NCBI RefSeq assembly: GCF_004343035.1
Contig: NZ_SMCQ01000001.1
Coordinates: forward strand, 307,671 to 371,670
Reading direction: 5' to 3'
From: Longibaculum muris
Lineage (GTDB): Bacteria; Bacillota_I; Bacilli_A; Erysipelotrichales; Coprobacillaceae
Length of the DNA: 64,000 nucleotides
A program made the position numbers and the translations under genes. Of the stretch, positions 23,682 through 32,899 are shown piece after piece; the stretch's first letter is position 1; every line of letters begins with the position of its first letter. Under the pieces are notes generated by a model that saw nothing but the letters and a program-made list of their open reading frames with translations, was not told where the DNA came from and did no database searches.

Positions 23682-24812
23682 ATGGCAGCACACGCATTAT
23701 TGTCTGCATCATCTAGTCACCGCTGGATTAACTGTCCGCCATCAGCAAAACTTAATGCAGAGGCAGAAAAAGTAAATTGTGAAACAAATAGTGAATATGC
23801 AAAGCAAGGTACTGATGCCCATGCTCTTTGCGAATACAAATTAAAGATTGCAATTGGTATGGAAAGCACTGACCCTACAGAGAACCTTAGTTTCTATGAC
23901 GAAGAAATGGAACGATGTGCAGAAGAATACAAAAACTTTTGCTTATCTGTAAATCAAGAAACACAGAAAACTTGTAAAGACCCAGTTATTCTTATCGAAG
24001 AAAAACTTGATTTTTCAAATTATGTTCCTAACGGATTTGGAACTGGCGACTGTGTAATCATTGGAGATGGAACTCTTCATGTAATTGATTATAAGCATGG
24101 TCAAGGTGTAGAAGTATTAGCTGACCATAACCCTCAAATGATGTGTTACGCATTAGGTGCATTGAATTTGTACGATGGAATTTATGATATTGATAATGTT
24201 TCAATGACTATCTTTCAACCAAGAAGAGAAAACATCAGTACATTCGTTATGGAAAAAGATGGACTCTATACTTGGGCAGAAACAGTTCTTGCACCAAGAG
24301 CAAAATTAGCCTTTGATGGCGAAGGTGAATTTATGGCAGGAGATCATTGTAGATTTTGCAAGGTCAAAGCAACTTGTAGAAAACGCATGGAACAAAACAT
24401 GGGACTTGCAAAGTATGATTTTGAAATGCCTGTAACATTAGAAGATGCTGAGATTTCAATTGTTCTTTCAAAAGTAGATGAACTTGTATCATGGGCAACT
24501 GATGTTAAAGAGTATGCACTTCAGCAAGCAATGAGTGGTGTTCATTATGACGGATTTAAAGTAGTTGAAGGTCGCAGTGTTCGCAAGTATACCGATGAAG
24601 AAAAAGTAGCAGAAACTGTTATTAGTAATGGACAAAATCCATATGAAAAGAAATTGTTAGGAATAACAGCTATGACTGCACTTCTTGGTAAGAAGCAATT
24701 TAATGAATTATTAGGTGATTTGGTTTACAAGCCAGAAGGCAAACCAACACTTGTTCCAGAAAGTGATAAACGTCCGGAAATCAAAACAGCAAAAGAAGAT
24801 TTTAATGACTAA
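23682..24812 (+). CDS. DUF2800 phage nuclease, Cas4/RecB-like
   Basis: The 376-aa protein has the PD-(D/E)xK core TGDCVIIGDG...VIDYKHGQG (about 120-140) and cysteines at both ends of the fold: NCPPS near residue 18, and HCRFCKVKATC near 222-231. This is the 4Fe-4S arrangement of Cas4/AddB-type exonucleases. It probably resects phage DNA ends for recombination, working with the DUF2815 protein downstream. Start ATG 23682 follows GGAGGTGATG. Confidence 0.85.
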   Translation: MAAHALLSASSSHRWINCPPSAKLNAEAEKVNCETNSEYAKQGTDAHALCEYKLKIAIGMESTDPTENLSFYDEEMERCAEEYKNFCLSVNQETQKTCKDPVILIEEKLDFSNYVPNGFGTGDCVIIGDGTLHVIDYKHGQGVEVLADHNPQMMCYALGALNLYDGIYDIDNVSMTIFQPRRENISTFVMEKDGLYTWAETVLAPRAKLAFDGEGEFMAGDHCRFCKVKATCRKRMEQNMGLAKYDFEMPVTLEDAEISIVLSKVDELVSWATDVKEYALQQAMSGVHYDGFKVVEGRSVRKYTDEEKVAETVISNGQNPYEKKLLGITAMTALLGKKQFNELLGDLVYKPEGKPTLVPESDKRPEIKTAKEDFND

Positions 24813-24827
24813 TAGGAGGAAAAGAAT

Positions 24828-25391
24828 ATGTCAAAATTTAATAACCCAATGAAAGTAATTACAGGGCCTAACACAAGATGGAGCTATGCAAATGTCTGGG
24901 AGCCAAAAAGTATCAATGGTGGTGCTCCAAAGTATAGTGTCAGTCTTATCATTCCAAAATCAGATAAGACAACAGTGGATAAAATCAATGCTGCAATTAA
25001 GGCAGCTTATGAAGAAGGTCAATCAAAACTTAAAGGCAATGGTAGAAGTGTTCCTGCACTTTCTGCAATCAAGACACCACTTCGTGACGGAGACCTTGAA
25101 AGGCCAGACGATGAAGCATATGCAAATAGTTATTTCATCAATGCCAACTCTCCATCAGCACCTGGAATTGTAGATGCCGATAGAAATATAATCATTGACC
25201 GCAGTGAAGTATATAGTGGCGTTTATGGACGTGCATCAATCAGTCTTTATGCATTCAATTCAAATGGAAATAAAGGAATTGCTTGTGGCCTTAACAATCT
25301 TCAGAAGATTAAAGACGGAGAGCCACTTGGTGGTAAATCACGTGCTGAGGATGACTTTGCGACAGACGTAGATGATGATTTCTTATCTTAA
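24828..25391 (+). CDS. DUF2815 phage single-strand DNA-binding protein
   Basis: The 187-aa protein begins with TGPNTRWSYANVWEPKSING and contains KYSVSLIIPKSDK and GVYGRASISLYAFNSNGNKG. It ends in an acidic tail (DDFATDVDDDFLS) like those used by SSBs to bind partners. DUF2815 proteins are OB-fold ssDNA binders. It sits between the Cas4-like nuclease and the polymerase in a fixed order seen in many Bacillota phages. Confidence 0.88.
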   Translation: MSKFNNPMKVITGPNTRWSYANVWEPKSINGGAPKYSVSLIIPKSDKTTVDKINAAIKAAYEEGQSKLKGNGRSVPALSAIKTPLRDGDLERPDDEAYANSYFINANSPSAPGIVDADRNIIIDRSEVYSGVYGRASISLYAFNSNGNKGIACGLNNLQKIKDGEPLGGKSRAEDDFATDVDDDFLS

Positions 25392-25412
25392 GAAAGGGTT
25401 TAGGTGAAAAAT

Positions 25413-25574
25413 ATGGAATTTTTAGAGACAATCATTTTATTTGTATGTATATTAGCATGGACGAGTTTAAGTATTGTTTTGTTAATTGATAACGTTCAAG
25501 GTTTTATCTTTGATAGAAGACGAGAAAAAAGAGAACTTGAGTATCATGAAGAACGTATGAAAAGTTTGAAATAA
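25413..25574 (+). CDS. Small single-span membrane protein
   Basis: The 53-aa protein has one hydrophobic helix (about 5-25, IILFVCILAWTSLSIVLLI) followed by a strongly charged helix (RRREKRELEYHEERMK). ATG 25413 or the in-frame GTG 25404 can use AAAGGGTTTAGG. It fills the gap between the DUF2815 and polymerase genes. It could anchor the replication machinery at the membrane or act in superinfection immunity; neither is shown. Confidence 0.6.
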   Translation: MEFLETIILFVCILAWTSLSIVLLIDNVQGFIFDRRREKRELEYHEERMKSLK

Positions 25575-25632
25575 TGTAGGTTTGGCGGTAGGAGAAATCT
25601 TACCGTCTTACTTTTTAGGAAGGTGGCAAGAA

Positions 25633-27615
25633 ATGAAAAGACTAAATTTGGATTTGGAAACATACTCAGATGTTGATTTGCAGAAATGCGGTGTCTATAA
25701 GTATGTGGAGTCAGATAACTTTGAAATTTTATTATTTGCATATTCGGTTGATGGAAGTGAAGTAACTGTGGTTGATTTGGCTCAAGGAGAAGAAATCCCT
25801 CTAGAAATTATTAAAGCATTAACTGATGAAGATATTACAAAATGGGCTTTTAATGCTAATTTTGAAAGAATCTGTTTATCCGAATATTTACGAAGATTTT
25901 ATGAAAATGAATTTACATCATACAGTATTTTAGAAGATACAGTTGGTGATTATCTTGACCCTATATCATGGAAATGTTCTATGGTTTGGTCAGCGTATAT
26001 GGGACTTCCTTTATCACTTGCAGGAGCAGGTGCAGTATTAGGATTATCAGAACAAAAGATGACAGAAGGGAAGGAGCTCATCCGATATTTTTGTGTTCCA
26101 TGTAAAGCTACGAAAGTGAATGGTGGAAGAACCAGAAATCTACCAATTCACGATAAAGCAAAGTGGGAGTTATTTAAGAAATATAACAAAAGAGATGTTG
26201 AGGTAGAAATGGCTATACAAGAAAAACTTTCTAAGTTCCCAGTACCGGATTTCATTTGGGAAGAATATCATCTTGATCAGGAAATCAATGATAGAGGAAT
26301 TGCTCTTGATTTAGATATGGTAAAGAATGCTATTGCTTTTGATGAAAAGTCTAAAGCAGTACTGTCACATAAAATGCAAGAGTTAACAGGTCTTGAAAAT
26401 CCTAACTCAGTTATGCAAATGAAAGAGTGGCTTTCAAATAACGGATTAGAGATGGATAGTCTTGGCAAAAAGGAAGTGGTAGCAGTATTAAAAACAGTGA
26501 AAGAACCACTTAAAACTGTACTTGAGTTAAGACAGAAGCTTTCAAAATCCTCAGTTAAGAAATATAGGGCAATGGAAAATGCTGTATGCAGAGATGGAAG
26601 AGCAAGAGGAATGTTCATGTTTTATGGAGCCAATCGAAGTGGGAGATGGGCAGGCAGACTTATTCAATTACAGAATCTTCCTCAAAATCACATGTCAGAT
26701 TTAGCAGAGGCACGAGGGCTTGTAAAGGATGGAAATTATGATGCTATGAATATGCTTTACGATGATATACCGGATACTTTATCGCAGCTTATTCGCACCG
26801 CCTTCGTACCAAGAAAAGATATGAAATTTATAGTATCTGATTTTTCTGCAATTGAAGCTAGAGTGTTATCTCATCTAGCAGGAGAAAAATGGAGAGCTGA
26901 GGTTTTTGCAAATGGTGGTGACATCTACTGCGCATCGGCAAGTCAGATGTTTGGCGTTACGGTAGAAAAGCATGGTCAAAATGCTCATTTAAGACAAAAA
27001 GGGAAAATCGCAGAATTAGCACTTGGCTATGGAGGTTCTGTTGGAGCTTTAAAAGCTATGGGAGCCCTTGATATGGGACTTAACGAAGAAGAATTGCAAC
27101 CTCTTGTGAATATGTGGAGAGAGGCAAATCCTAATATCATTAAATTTTGGTGGGATGTTGATCGTGCGGTAAAAAAAGCAGTTATTGAAAGAACACCATC
27201 TAAAATTGGAGATATCAGTTTTTTCTATAAAAGTGGAATACTTTTTATTGAACTTCCAAGTGGCAGAAGACTTTCCTATGTAAAACCCAAGATGGGAGTA
27301 AATCAGTTTGGGAGTGAATCTGTCACTTATGAAGGTGTAGGTGGAACTAAGAAATGGGAAAGAATCGAAAGTTATGGACCGAAGTTTGTAGAGAATATCG
27401 TACAAGCAATTAGCAGAGATATATTAATGTATGCCATCAGAACTTTATCTCATTGTTTTATCGTAGGTCATGTTCATGATGAATTGATTATTGAATGCAG
27501 TAAAGATGTTTCGCTTGATGATATTTGTAAGCAAATGGGAAGAACCCCACCTTGGATTTCCGGTATTTTACTTCGTGCAGATGGATATGAAACAGAATTT
27601 TATAAAAAAGATTAA
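25633..27615 (+). CDS. Phage DNA polymerase, family A
   Basis: The 660-aa enzyme has a 3'-5' exonuclease domain (LDLETYSD at 5-12; NANFE) and the family A palm. Motif A is DFSAIEARVLSHLAGE (about 402), motif B contains KGKIAELALGYGG (about 455), and motif C is HDELIIE (about 614). No 5' nuclease domain is present, as usual for phage enzymes. AGGAAGGTGG precedes ATG 25633. It replicates the phage genome with the primase-helicase downstream. Confidence 0.93.
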   Translation: MKRLNLDLETYSDVDLQKCGVYKYVESDNFEILLFAYSVDGSEVTVVDLAQGEEIPLEIIKALTDEDITKWAFNANFERICLSEYLRRFYENEFTSYSILEDTVGDYLDPISWKCSMVWSAYMGLPLSLAGAGAVLGLSEQKMTEGKELIRYFCVPCKATKVNGGRTRNLPIHDKAKWELFKKYNKRDVEVEMAIQEKLSKFPVPDFIWEEYHLDQEINDRGIALDLDMVKNAIAFDEKSKAVLSHKMQELTGLENPNSVMQMKEWLSNNGLEMDSLGKKEVVAVLKTVKEPLKTVLELRQKLSKSSVKKYRAMENAVCRDGRARGMFMFYGANRSGRWAGRLIQLQNLPQNHMSDLAEARGLVKDGNYDAMNMLYDDIPDTLSQLIRTAFVPRKDMKFIVSDFSAIEARVLSHLAGEKWRAEVFANGGDIYCASASQMFGVTVEKHGQNAHLRQKGKIAELALGYGGSVGALKAMGALDMGLNEEELQPLVNMWREANPNIIKFWWDVDRAVKKAVIERTPSKIGDISFFYKSGILFIELPSGRRLSYVKPKMGVNQFGSESVTYEGVGGTKKWERIESYGPKFVENIVQAISRDILMYAIRTLSHCFIVGHVHDELIIECSKDVSLDDICKQMGRTPPWISGILLRADGYETEFYKKD

Positions 27616-27624
27616 ATAAATGAC

Positions 27625-27652
27625 TGGCAGGGGTAAAATCCTGCCATTTTTC
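27625..27652 (+). terminator. Terminator after the polymerase gene, overlapping motif copy 2
   Basis: TGGCAGG (27625-27631) pairs with CCTGCCA (27640-27646) across 8 nt, followed by five T. The variable N10 part of the repeated phage motif forms the right arm here. Confidence 0.7.
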
Positions 27653-27666
27653 TTTGCCTGTTATTT
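27630..27666 (+). promoter_or_regulatory. Repeated phage motif, copy 2
   Basis: GGGGTAAAA (27630-27638), 10 bases, TTTCTTTGCCTGTTATTT (27649-27666). Same length and spacing as copies 1 and 3. Confidence 0.7.
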
Positions 27667-27695
27667 AGAGGAATAGTCCTCGAAAAAATAACAGG
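27657..27695 (+). promoter_or_regulatory. Long stem-loop at the antirepressor ribosome binding site
   Basis: CCTGTTATTT (27657-27666) is perfectly complementary to AAATAACAGG (27686-27695), with an inner hairpin GAGGA-ATAG-TCCTC. The right arm ends in the GG of the GGAGG ribosome binding site for the gene at 27707, so the helix would hinder initiation. Confidence 0.6.
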
Positions 27696-27706
27696 AGGTA
27701 ATTCTA

Positions 27707-28516
27707 ATGAACGAATTGCGAAAATTTACAAATGCGGAGTTTGGTTCTATCCGCGCACTAACAATAAATGGAGAGCCATATTTTGTAGGAAAGGACGTAG
27801 CAGAGATTCTTGGTTACAGCAATACCAAAGATGCAATTGCGACTCATGTAGATGAGGAAGACAGAACTGTAATCCAAAGGTCGGAAAACGCGACCTTAGA
27901 AATTCCAAATAGAGGATTGACGGTTATAAACGAAAGTGGTCTTTACAGTTTAATTCTTTCAAGCAAGATGCCAAGTGCAAAAAAGTTTAAGAGATGGGTA
28001 ACATCGGAAGTATTGCCTAGTATTCGTAAATACGGAACTTATGCAGTAGACGAATTACTTAATAATCCCGATATGCTTATTGCTGCTCTTACTCAGCTAA
28101 AAGAAGAAAGAGAAAATGCAAGGCTGCTTCAAGAAACAATTGCTATTCAGAATCAGCAAATTGTAGAAATGAAACCTAAGGCTAGTTACTACGATGTAGT
28201 TTTGAACTGTAAGGATTTAGTTGCTATTTCTGTAATTGCTAAAGACTATGGTTGGACTGCCAATTATATGAATCAATATCTTCACGAAAAAGGGATTCAG
28301 TTTAAACAAGGTAAGAAAATTTGGCTTTTGTACAAAGAGTATGCAGAAATGGGACTTACATCAACGAAAACACATACTTATGGAGGTTCAGACGGAAGCA
28401 CTCATTCCAAACCACATACCTATTGGACACAAAAAGGACGTTTGTTTATCTACGACTTGCTTAAAAAAGATGGCATCTTACCGATGATAGAAAAAGAGGT
28501 GCAGGAGAATGACTAA
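27707..28516 (+). CDS. Phage antirepressor, BRO-N plus KilAC
   Basis: The 269-aa protein has an N-terminal BRO domain (INGEPYFVGKDVAEILGY, ESGLYSLILSSKMPSAKKFK, about 1-115), a coiled linker and a C-terminal KilAC DNA-binding domain (SVIAKDYGWTANYMNQYLHE, about 165-265). Such proteins counteract repressors or regulate early genes. AGGAGG precedes the ATG and is partly enclosed by an upstream stem-loop. It overlaps the next gene by 8 bp. Confidence 0.92.
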   Translation: MNELRKFTNAEFGSIRALTINGEPYFVGKDVAEILGYSNTKDAIATHVDEEDRTVIQRSENATLEIPNRGLTVINESGLYSLILSSKMPSAKKFKRWVTSEVLPSIRKYGTYAVDELLNNPDMLIAALTQLKEERENARLLQETIAIQNQQIVEMKPKASYYDVVLNCKDLVAISVIAKDYGWTANYMNQYLHEKGIQFKQGKKIWLLYKEYAEMGLTSTKTHTYGGSDGSTHSKPHTYWTQKGRLFIYDLLKKDGILPMIEKEVQEND

Positions 28517-28853
28517 TAAGGAATATAGACCGCTTGTTTACATCTGTAGTAAGTATCGTGGGGATATAAAAACAAATGTAGAAAATGCTCGTAAGTACTG
28601 TCGATTTGCAATTGAAAATATGACAATTCCTATTGCTCCCCACCTTTTATACCCACAGTTTATGAATGACGATGATCCCAATGAGAGATACTTAGCCGTT
28701 CATACGATTAACTATGTGCTATTGGGAAAATGTAGAGTGCTTTGGGTGTTTGGCAAAGAATTCTCTGATGGAATGCAAAGAGAAATTGATATTGCCAAAA
28801 GAAGAAAAATGAAAATCAGATATTTTTCTGAAGAAAAGGAGGAGCAAGCATAA
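28509..28853 (+). CDS. DUF4406-like protein (nucleoside deoxyribosyltransferase fold)
   Basis: The 114-aa protein (PLVYICSKYRGDIKTNVENA..., APHLLYPQFM, SDGMQREIDIAKRRKM) resembles the DUF4406 family of the nucleoside 2-deoxyribosyltransferase-like fold, common in phages. It may act on nucleotides for phage DNA synthesis. It lies between the antirepressor and the primase-helicase and overlaps the latter's start by one base. Catalytic activity cannot be judged by eye. Confidence 0.75.
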   Translation: MTNKEYRPLVYICSKYRGDIKTNVENARKYCRFAIENMTIPIAPHLLYPQFMNDDDPNERYLAVHTINYVLLGKCRVLWVFGKEFSDGMQREIDIAKRRKMKIRYFSEEKEEQA

Positions 28854-31093
28854 TGAAATTTACTATTTATACAGCAAATTGTGTCGGTAATCCAGCGAAT
28901 TCTCTTTATCCTAATAAATCTGAAATCAGTAATAAGGACGATATGCTTGCTGCAATTGCTAGAGATCATGTATGTGCTGAGTTTAAGAATTGCCATCGAA
29001 GTGTTGATGATTTCATTTCCTCTGATATAGAGGTTATGGATTGTGATAACGACCATAGTGATAATTCTAAAGATTGGATTTATCCAGAAATGTATGAAGA
29101 TTTATTTCCTAATGTCAGTTATATCGTAGTTCCAAGTAGAAACGATGGTAAGGACAAAGGAAGCAAATCAGCAAGACCAAGACATCATATCTATTTTCCG
29201 CATGAGCCAATTACTGTAGCCGAAGAATGTGCAGGTATCAAAGAGAGATTACAGGAATCGATGACTTTCTTTGATGATAATGCACTTGATGCCGCAAGGT
29301 TTATTTTTGGCCATACATCAACAGATATCATTTGGCATGAAGGAACTAGGTCGATTGTGGATTTTTTAGATGAGTTGGATTTTGAAGAGTTTGATAATGT
29401 TACTCAAAGTATCGGCGAGGGTTCTCGTAACAGCACTATGAGCCATATTGCTGGACGCTTGATTAAAAGGTATGGGAATACGGATAAAGCACATGAAATC
29501 TATCTTGAAAAAGCTAAACTATGTAATCCACCTTTAGAAGACAATGAACTCTCTTTGATTTGGAGCAGTGCAATTAAATTTGGTAAAAAGGTGCAAGCAC
29601 AAGAAGGATATATTGCTCCAGAAGATTTTGAAAAAGGATACAGCTTAAAACCAGATGATTATTCAGATATTGGACAAGCTAAGGTACTCGCTCGTGAATA
29701 TAAAGGCGAACTTGCTTATACAGACTCGACTGATTATTTAAGATATGATGGTACGCATTGGTCTGAATCAAAGCAACTTGCTGTTGGTGCTTGCGAGGAG
29801 TTTTTGGATAAACAATTAAACGAGTCATTGGCAGCGGTAGAAAAAGCTAAGAAATCACTTCTTGATGCTGGTATAGATAAGGAAATCATTATGGCAGGAG
29901 GAAAAACTCTTGAAAAAGCAATTGATGAAAATAGTGAAAAAGCATTCAAGGAATTTATGATGGCATCGAAATATAATGCGTTCGTTATGAAAAGAAGAGA
30001 TATGAAATACGTAACTTCTGCATTGCAAGCCGCTAAGCCCATGCTATTTAAGGAAATTACAGATTTTGATGTTCAGGAGTTTCTGCTAAATACTCCTGAT
30101 GGTACTTATGATTTAAGAAATGGAAGTAGTAAAGAACATCAAGCGGAAGATTTTATCACGAAAGTGACAGCAATTTCTCCAAATGATTTAGGTATGAATT
30201 TATGGCTTGATGCTTTAGAAAATTTCTTCTGTAAAGATAAGGAACTTATTGATTATGTACAACAAATCGTAGGTCTTTCTGCTATTGGAAAGGTTTATGT
30301 TGAGGCACTTGTAATTGCTTATGGTGAAGGCAGCAATGGTAAAAGTACGTTTTGGAATACCATCGCACGAGTTCTTGGAACATACAGCGGTGCTATTTCT
30401 GCTGATGCATTGACTGTTGGTTGTAAACGAAACGTCAGACCGGAAATGGCAGAGCTTAAAGGTAAACGATTAGTTGTGGCAGCAGAACTTGAAGAAGGAA
30501 TGCGTCTTAATACATCTATTGTTAAACAGCTGTGTTCTACAGATGAAGTTTCTGCTGAAAAGAAATATAAGGATCCATTTAAATATGTGCCAACTCACAC
30601 GCTAGTTTTATATACAAATCATCTTCCAAAGGTAGGTGCAAATGATGATGGTACTTGGCGTAGACTTATTGTCATTCCTTTTAATGCAAAAATTACTGGT
30701 AGTGGAGATAAGAAAAATTATGCTGATTATCTTTATGAAAACGCAGGAGGTGCAGTTCTTTCGTGGATTATTGATGGAGCACAAAAGGCTATCAAAAATA
30801 ATTTCACAATTAAAAATCCTAAGGTTGTTGAGGATGCCATCAATAAATATCGTGAAAACAATGACTGGCTTTCTAGTTTTATTGAGGAGTGCTGCGAAGT
30901 AGATGATTCTTATCAGCAAAAATCGGGAGAGTTCTATCAAGAGTATCGTTCTTATTGTGCAAGAACCGGAGAGTATACAAGAAGTACCACTGATTTTTAT
31001 ACAGGAATTGAAAATGCAGGATTTAAAAGAAAGAAAACGAAAGGATGCAATTTTGTGCTTGGAATTCGTTTGAAATCGGACTTTTTAGATTAA
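28853..31093 (+). CDS. Phage primase-helicase (D5/VapE-type)
   Basis: The 746-aa protein joins an N-terminal primase-like part (DIEVMDCDND, RPRHHIYFP), a PriCT-like segment (GEGSRNSTMSHIAGRL) and a D5_N/SF3 helicase (Walker A GEGSNGKST at about 490, later LVLYTNHLPKVG). It synthesises primers and unwinds DNA at the phage origin. AAAGGAGG precedes the ATG. A repeat-rich gap follows the gene. Confidence 0.9.
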   Translation: MKFTIYTANCVGNPANSLYPNKSEISNKDDMLAAIARDHVCAEFKNCHRSVDDFISSDIEVMDCDNDHSDNSKDWIYPEMYEDLFPNVSYIVVPSRNDGKDKGSKSARPRHHIYFPHEPITVAEECAGIKERLQESMTFFDDNALDAARFIFGHTSTDIIWHEGTRSIVDFLDELDFEEFDNVTQSIGEGSRNSTMSHIAGRLIKRYGNTDKAHEIYLEKAKLCNPPLEDNELSLIWSSAIKFGKKVQAQEGYIAPEDFEKGYSLKPDDYSDIGQAKVLAREYKGELAYTDSTDYLRYDGTHWSESKQLAVGACEEFLDKQLNESLAAVEKAKKSLLDAGIDKEIIMAGGKTLEKAIDENSEKAFKEFMMASKYNAFVMKRRDMKYVTSALQAAKPMLFKEITDFDVQEFLLNTPDGTYDLRNGSSKEHQAEDFITKVTAISPNDLGMNLWLDALENFFCKDKELIDYVQQIVGLSAIGKVYVEALVIAYGEGSNGKSTFWNTIARVLGTYSGAISADALTVGCKRNVRPEMAELKGKRLVVAAELEEGMRLNTSIVKQLCSTDEVSAEKKYKDPFKYVPTHTLVLYTNHLPKVGANDDGTWRRLIVIPFNAKITGSGDKKNYADYLYENAGGAVLSWIIDGAQKAIKNNFTIKNPKVVEDAINKYRENNDWLSSFIEECCEVDDSYQQKSGEFYQEYRSYCARTGEYTRSTTDFYTGIENAGFKRKKTKGCNFVLGIRLKSDFLD

Positions 31094-31095
31094 GA

Positions 31096-31200
31096 GGTGG
31101 AGGTCGTGGAGGTCTATTATATAAAACCCCTTTAGGGCAGAATTTTTAGTAAAAAATCACTCTATATAAAGTTTTAGAAACGACTTCATCGACCTCCACC
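31096..31200. repeat. Long inverted repeat with GGAGGTC repeats, candidate origin
   Basis: GGTGGAGGTCG (31096-31106) is perfectly inverted as CGACCTCCACC (31190-31200). The left arm continues into a second GTGGAGGTC, and the loop holds CCC-TTTA-GGG. It fills the gap between primase-helicase and VRR-NUC genes. It could be a phage origin, a regulatory RNA stem, or both. Confidence 0.5.
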
Positions 31201-31222
31201 ATTATAGATTTTGGAGGTATTT

Positions 31223-31504
31223 ATGCGAGAAAAAGAAATAGAACAAAAACTTGTTGATACTGTAAAAAAGCATGGTGGTATTTGTCCTAAATTCGTATCT
31301 CCTGGTTTTTCAGGAATGCCGGATAGAATTGTTCTTCTACCAAAAGGCAAGTTTGCTTTTGTGGAACTGAAAGCACCAAATAAAAAACCGAGACCTTTGC
31401 AAGTAGCAAGGCATAAATTATTGATGGGGCTTGGCTTTCGAGTTTATGTTATTGATGGGATAGAGCAAATTGGAGGTATTATTGATGAAATACGAGCCAC
31501 ATAG
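31223..31504 (+). CDS. VRR-NUC nuclease
   Basis: The 93-aa protein is a minimal VRR-NUC domain: SGMPDRIVLLPKGKFAFVEL carries PD and E, and KAPNKKPRPLQVARHKLL supplies the K. It cleaves branched DNA and commonly pairs with an SNF2-type ATPase in phages. ATG 31223 follows TTGGAGG. It overlaps the SNF2 gene by 20 bp. Confidence 0.92.
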   Translation: MREKEIEQKLVDTVKKHGGICPKFVSPGFSGMPDRIVLLPKGKFAFVELKAPNKKPRPLQVARHKLLMGLGFRVYVIDGIEQIGGIIDEIRAT

Positions 31505-32843
31505 TTATCAGAAATATGCAACCAACTTTATCGAAAAAAATTCAATAGCAGCATTACTACTTGATATGGGACTTGGAAAAACAAGCATCACGCTGACTGC
31601 ACTTAACAATCTGCTGTTTGATTACTTTGATGTTCATCGCATCTTAGTAGTCGCACCTCTTCGAGTAGCAAGGACAACATGGTCGGATGAAATTGAAAAG
31701 TGGGATCATCTTTCTAATCTTACCTTTGCGATTGCAGTTGGAACAGAAAAAGAAAGAATTGCAGCATTGGGACAAAAAGCGGATATCACAATGATCAACC
31801 GTGAAAATCTGCAGTGGCTGATAGAAAAGAGTGGACAATCCTTTGAGTATGACATGGTGGTAATCGATGAACTGAGTTCCTTTAAGAATCATCAAGCTAA
31901 AAGATTTAAAGCGTTGATGAAAGTCAGACCAAAAGTAAAAAGAATCGTGGGACTTACTGGAACGCCAACCAGCAATGGTCTTATAGATCTGTTTGCAGAA
32001 TTTAAGATTCTGGATATGGGTGCAAGGCTTGGAAGATTCATCGGTCAGTACCGAAATACTTATTTCAAACCGGATAAGGTGAATGGTCCTATCGTATATA
32101 GCTATAAGCCGCTTCCTGGAGCAGAGGATGCCATCTATGAAAGAATATCGGATATCACGATTTCCATGAAGGCAGCAGACCATTTAAAAATGCCGGAACT
32201 GGTTAACACAAAGTATATGGTGCATCTGTCCGACAAGGAAAAGAAGAAGTATGAAGATATGAAAGCAGAGCTTGTTCTTGCACTTCCGGAAGGAGAAATC
32301 ACAGCGGCAAATGCAGCATCCCTTTCCGGGAAACTGTCACAGATGGCAAACGGAGCAGTTTATGCAGATGATGAGAGCATACTTTCTATTCATGACAGAA
32401 AGCTGGATGCTTTGGAGGATATTATCGAAGCGGCAAATGGAAAGCCAATTCTTATAGCATATTGGTTTAAGCATGACCTTATGCGAATCGAAGAAAGGCT
32501 TACAGAAAAGAAGATTTCGTTTGAGAGGCTTGATACAGATGCCAGTATGAAAAAATGGAACAAGGGAGAACTTCCTGTAGCGCTGATTCATCCGGCATCA
32601 GCAGGACATGGACTGAATCTTCAAAGCGGTGGTTCCACACTTGTATGGTTTGGGATTACTTGGAGTCTGGAACTTTATCAGCAGACAGTTGCAAGACTTT
32701 ACAGACAGGGACAGAGCAGCAAAACAGTAACCGTGATGCATATTCTGACTCAAGGTACGGTCGATGAGAAAATCATAAAAGCACTGGCAGATAAAGACAG
32801 AACACAATCGGCACTGATCGATGCAGTAAAAGCAGAATTGTAA
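31485..32843 (+). CDS. SNF2-family phage helicase/translocase
   Basis: The 452-aa protein has the SF2 motifs: LDMGLGKTS (about 25-33), VIDELSSFKN (about 127), GLTGTPTSNG (about 155) and QQTVARLYRQGQ (about 398). It lacks extra domains, as in the phage VRR-NUC/SNF2 pair, and probably remodels DNA for the nuclease encoded immediately upstream. The second half uses visibly more G+C-rich codons than neighbours, which may mark a recombination breakpoint. Confidence 0.92.
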   Translation: MKYEPHSYQKYATNFIEKNSIAALLLDMGLGKTSITLTALNNLLFDYFDVHRILVVAPLRVARTTWSDEIEKWDHLSNLTFAIAVGTEKERIAALGQKADITMINRENLQWLIEKSGQSFEYDMVVIDELSSFKNHQAKRFKALMKVRPKVKRIVGLTGTPTSNGLIDLFAEFKILDMGARLGRFIGQYRNTYFKPDKVNGPIVYSYKPLPGAEDAIYERISDITISMKAADHLKMPELVNTKYMVHLSDKEKKKYEDMKAELVLALPEGEITAANAASLSGKLSQMANGAVYADDESILSIHDRKLDALEDIIEAANGKPILIAYWFKHDLMRIEERLTEKKISFERLDTDASMKKWNKGELPVALIHPASAGHGLNLQSGGSTLVWFGITWSLELYQQTVARLYRQGQSSKTVTVMHILTQGTVDEKIIKALADKDRTQSALIDAVKAEL

Positions 32844-32899
32844 ATCAAAGACAATCAGAGTCAATCCGAGGGATATTTAAATCTTCGGAGGTTAGGCTT

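Noticed and set aside
23682-24812. Cas4-like nuclease as evidence for a CRISPR system
   Set aside because: It is DUF2800 in a phage replication operon; no other cas gene or array lies in the window.
28853-31093. VapE-like name taken as a virulence factor
   Set aside because: The protein is a primase-helicase by its motifs; the virulence label is historical and unsupported here.
31644-32183. Reverse open frame of 179 codons
   Set aside because: Antisense to the well-supported SNF2 gene, with no family features.
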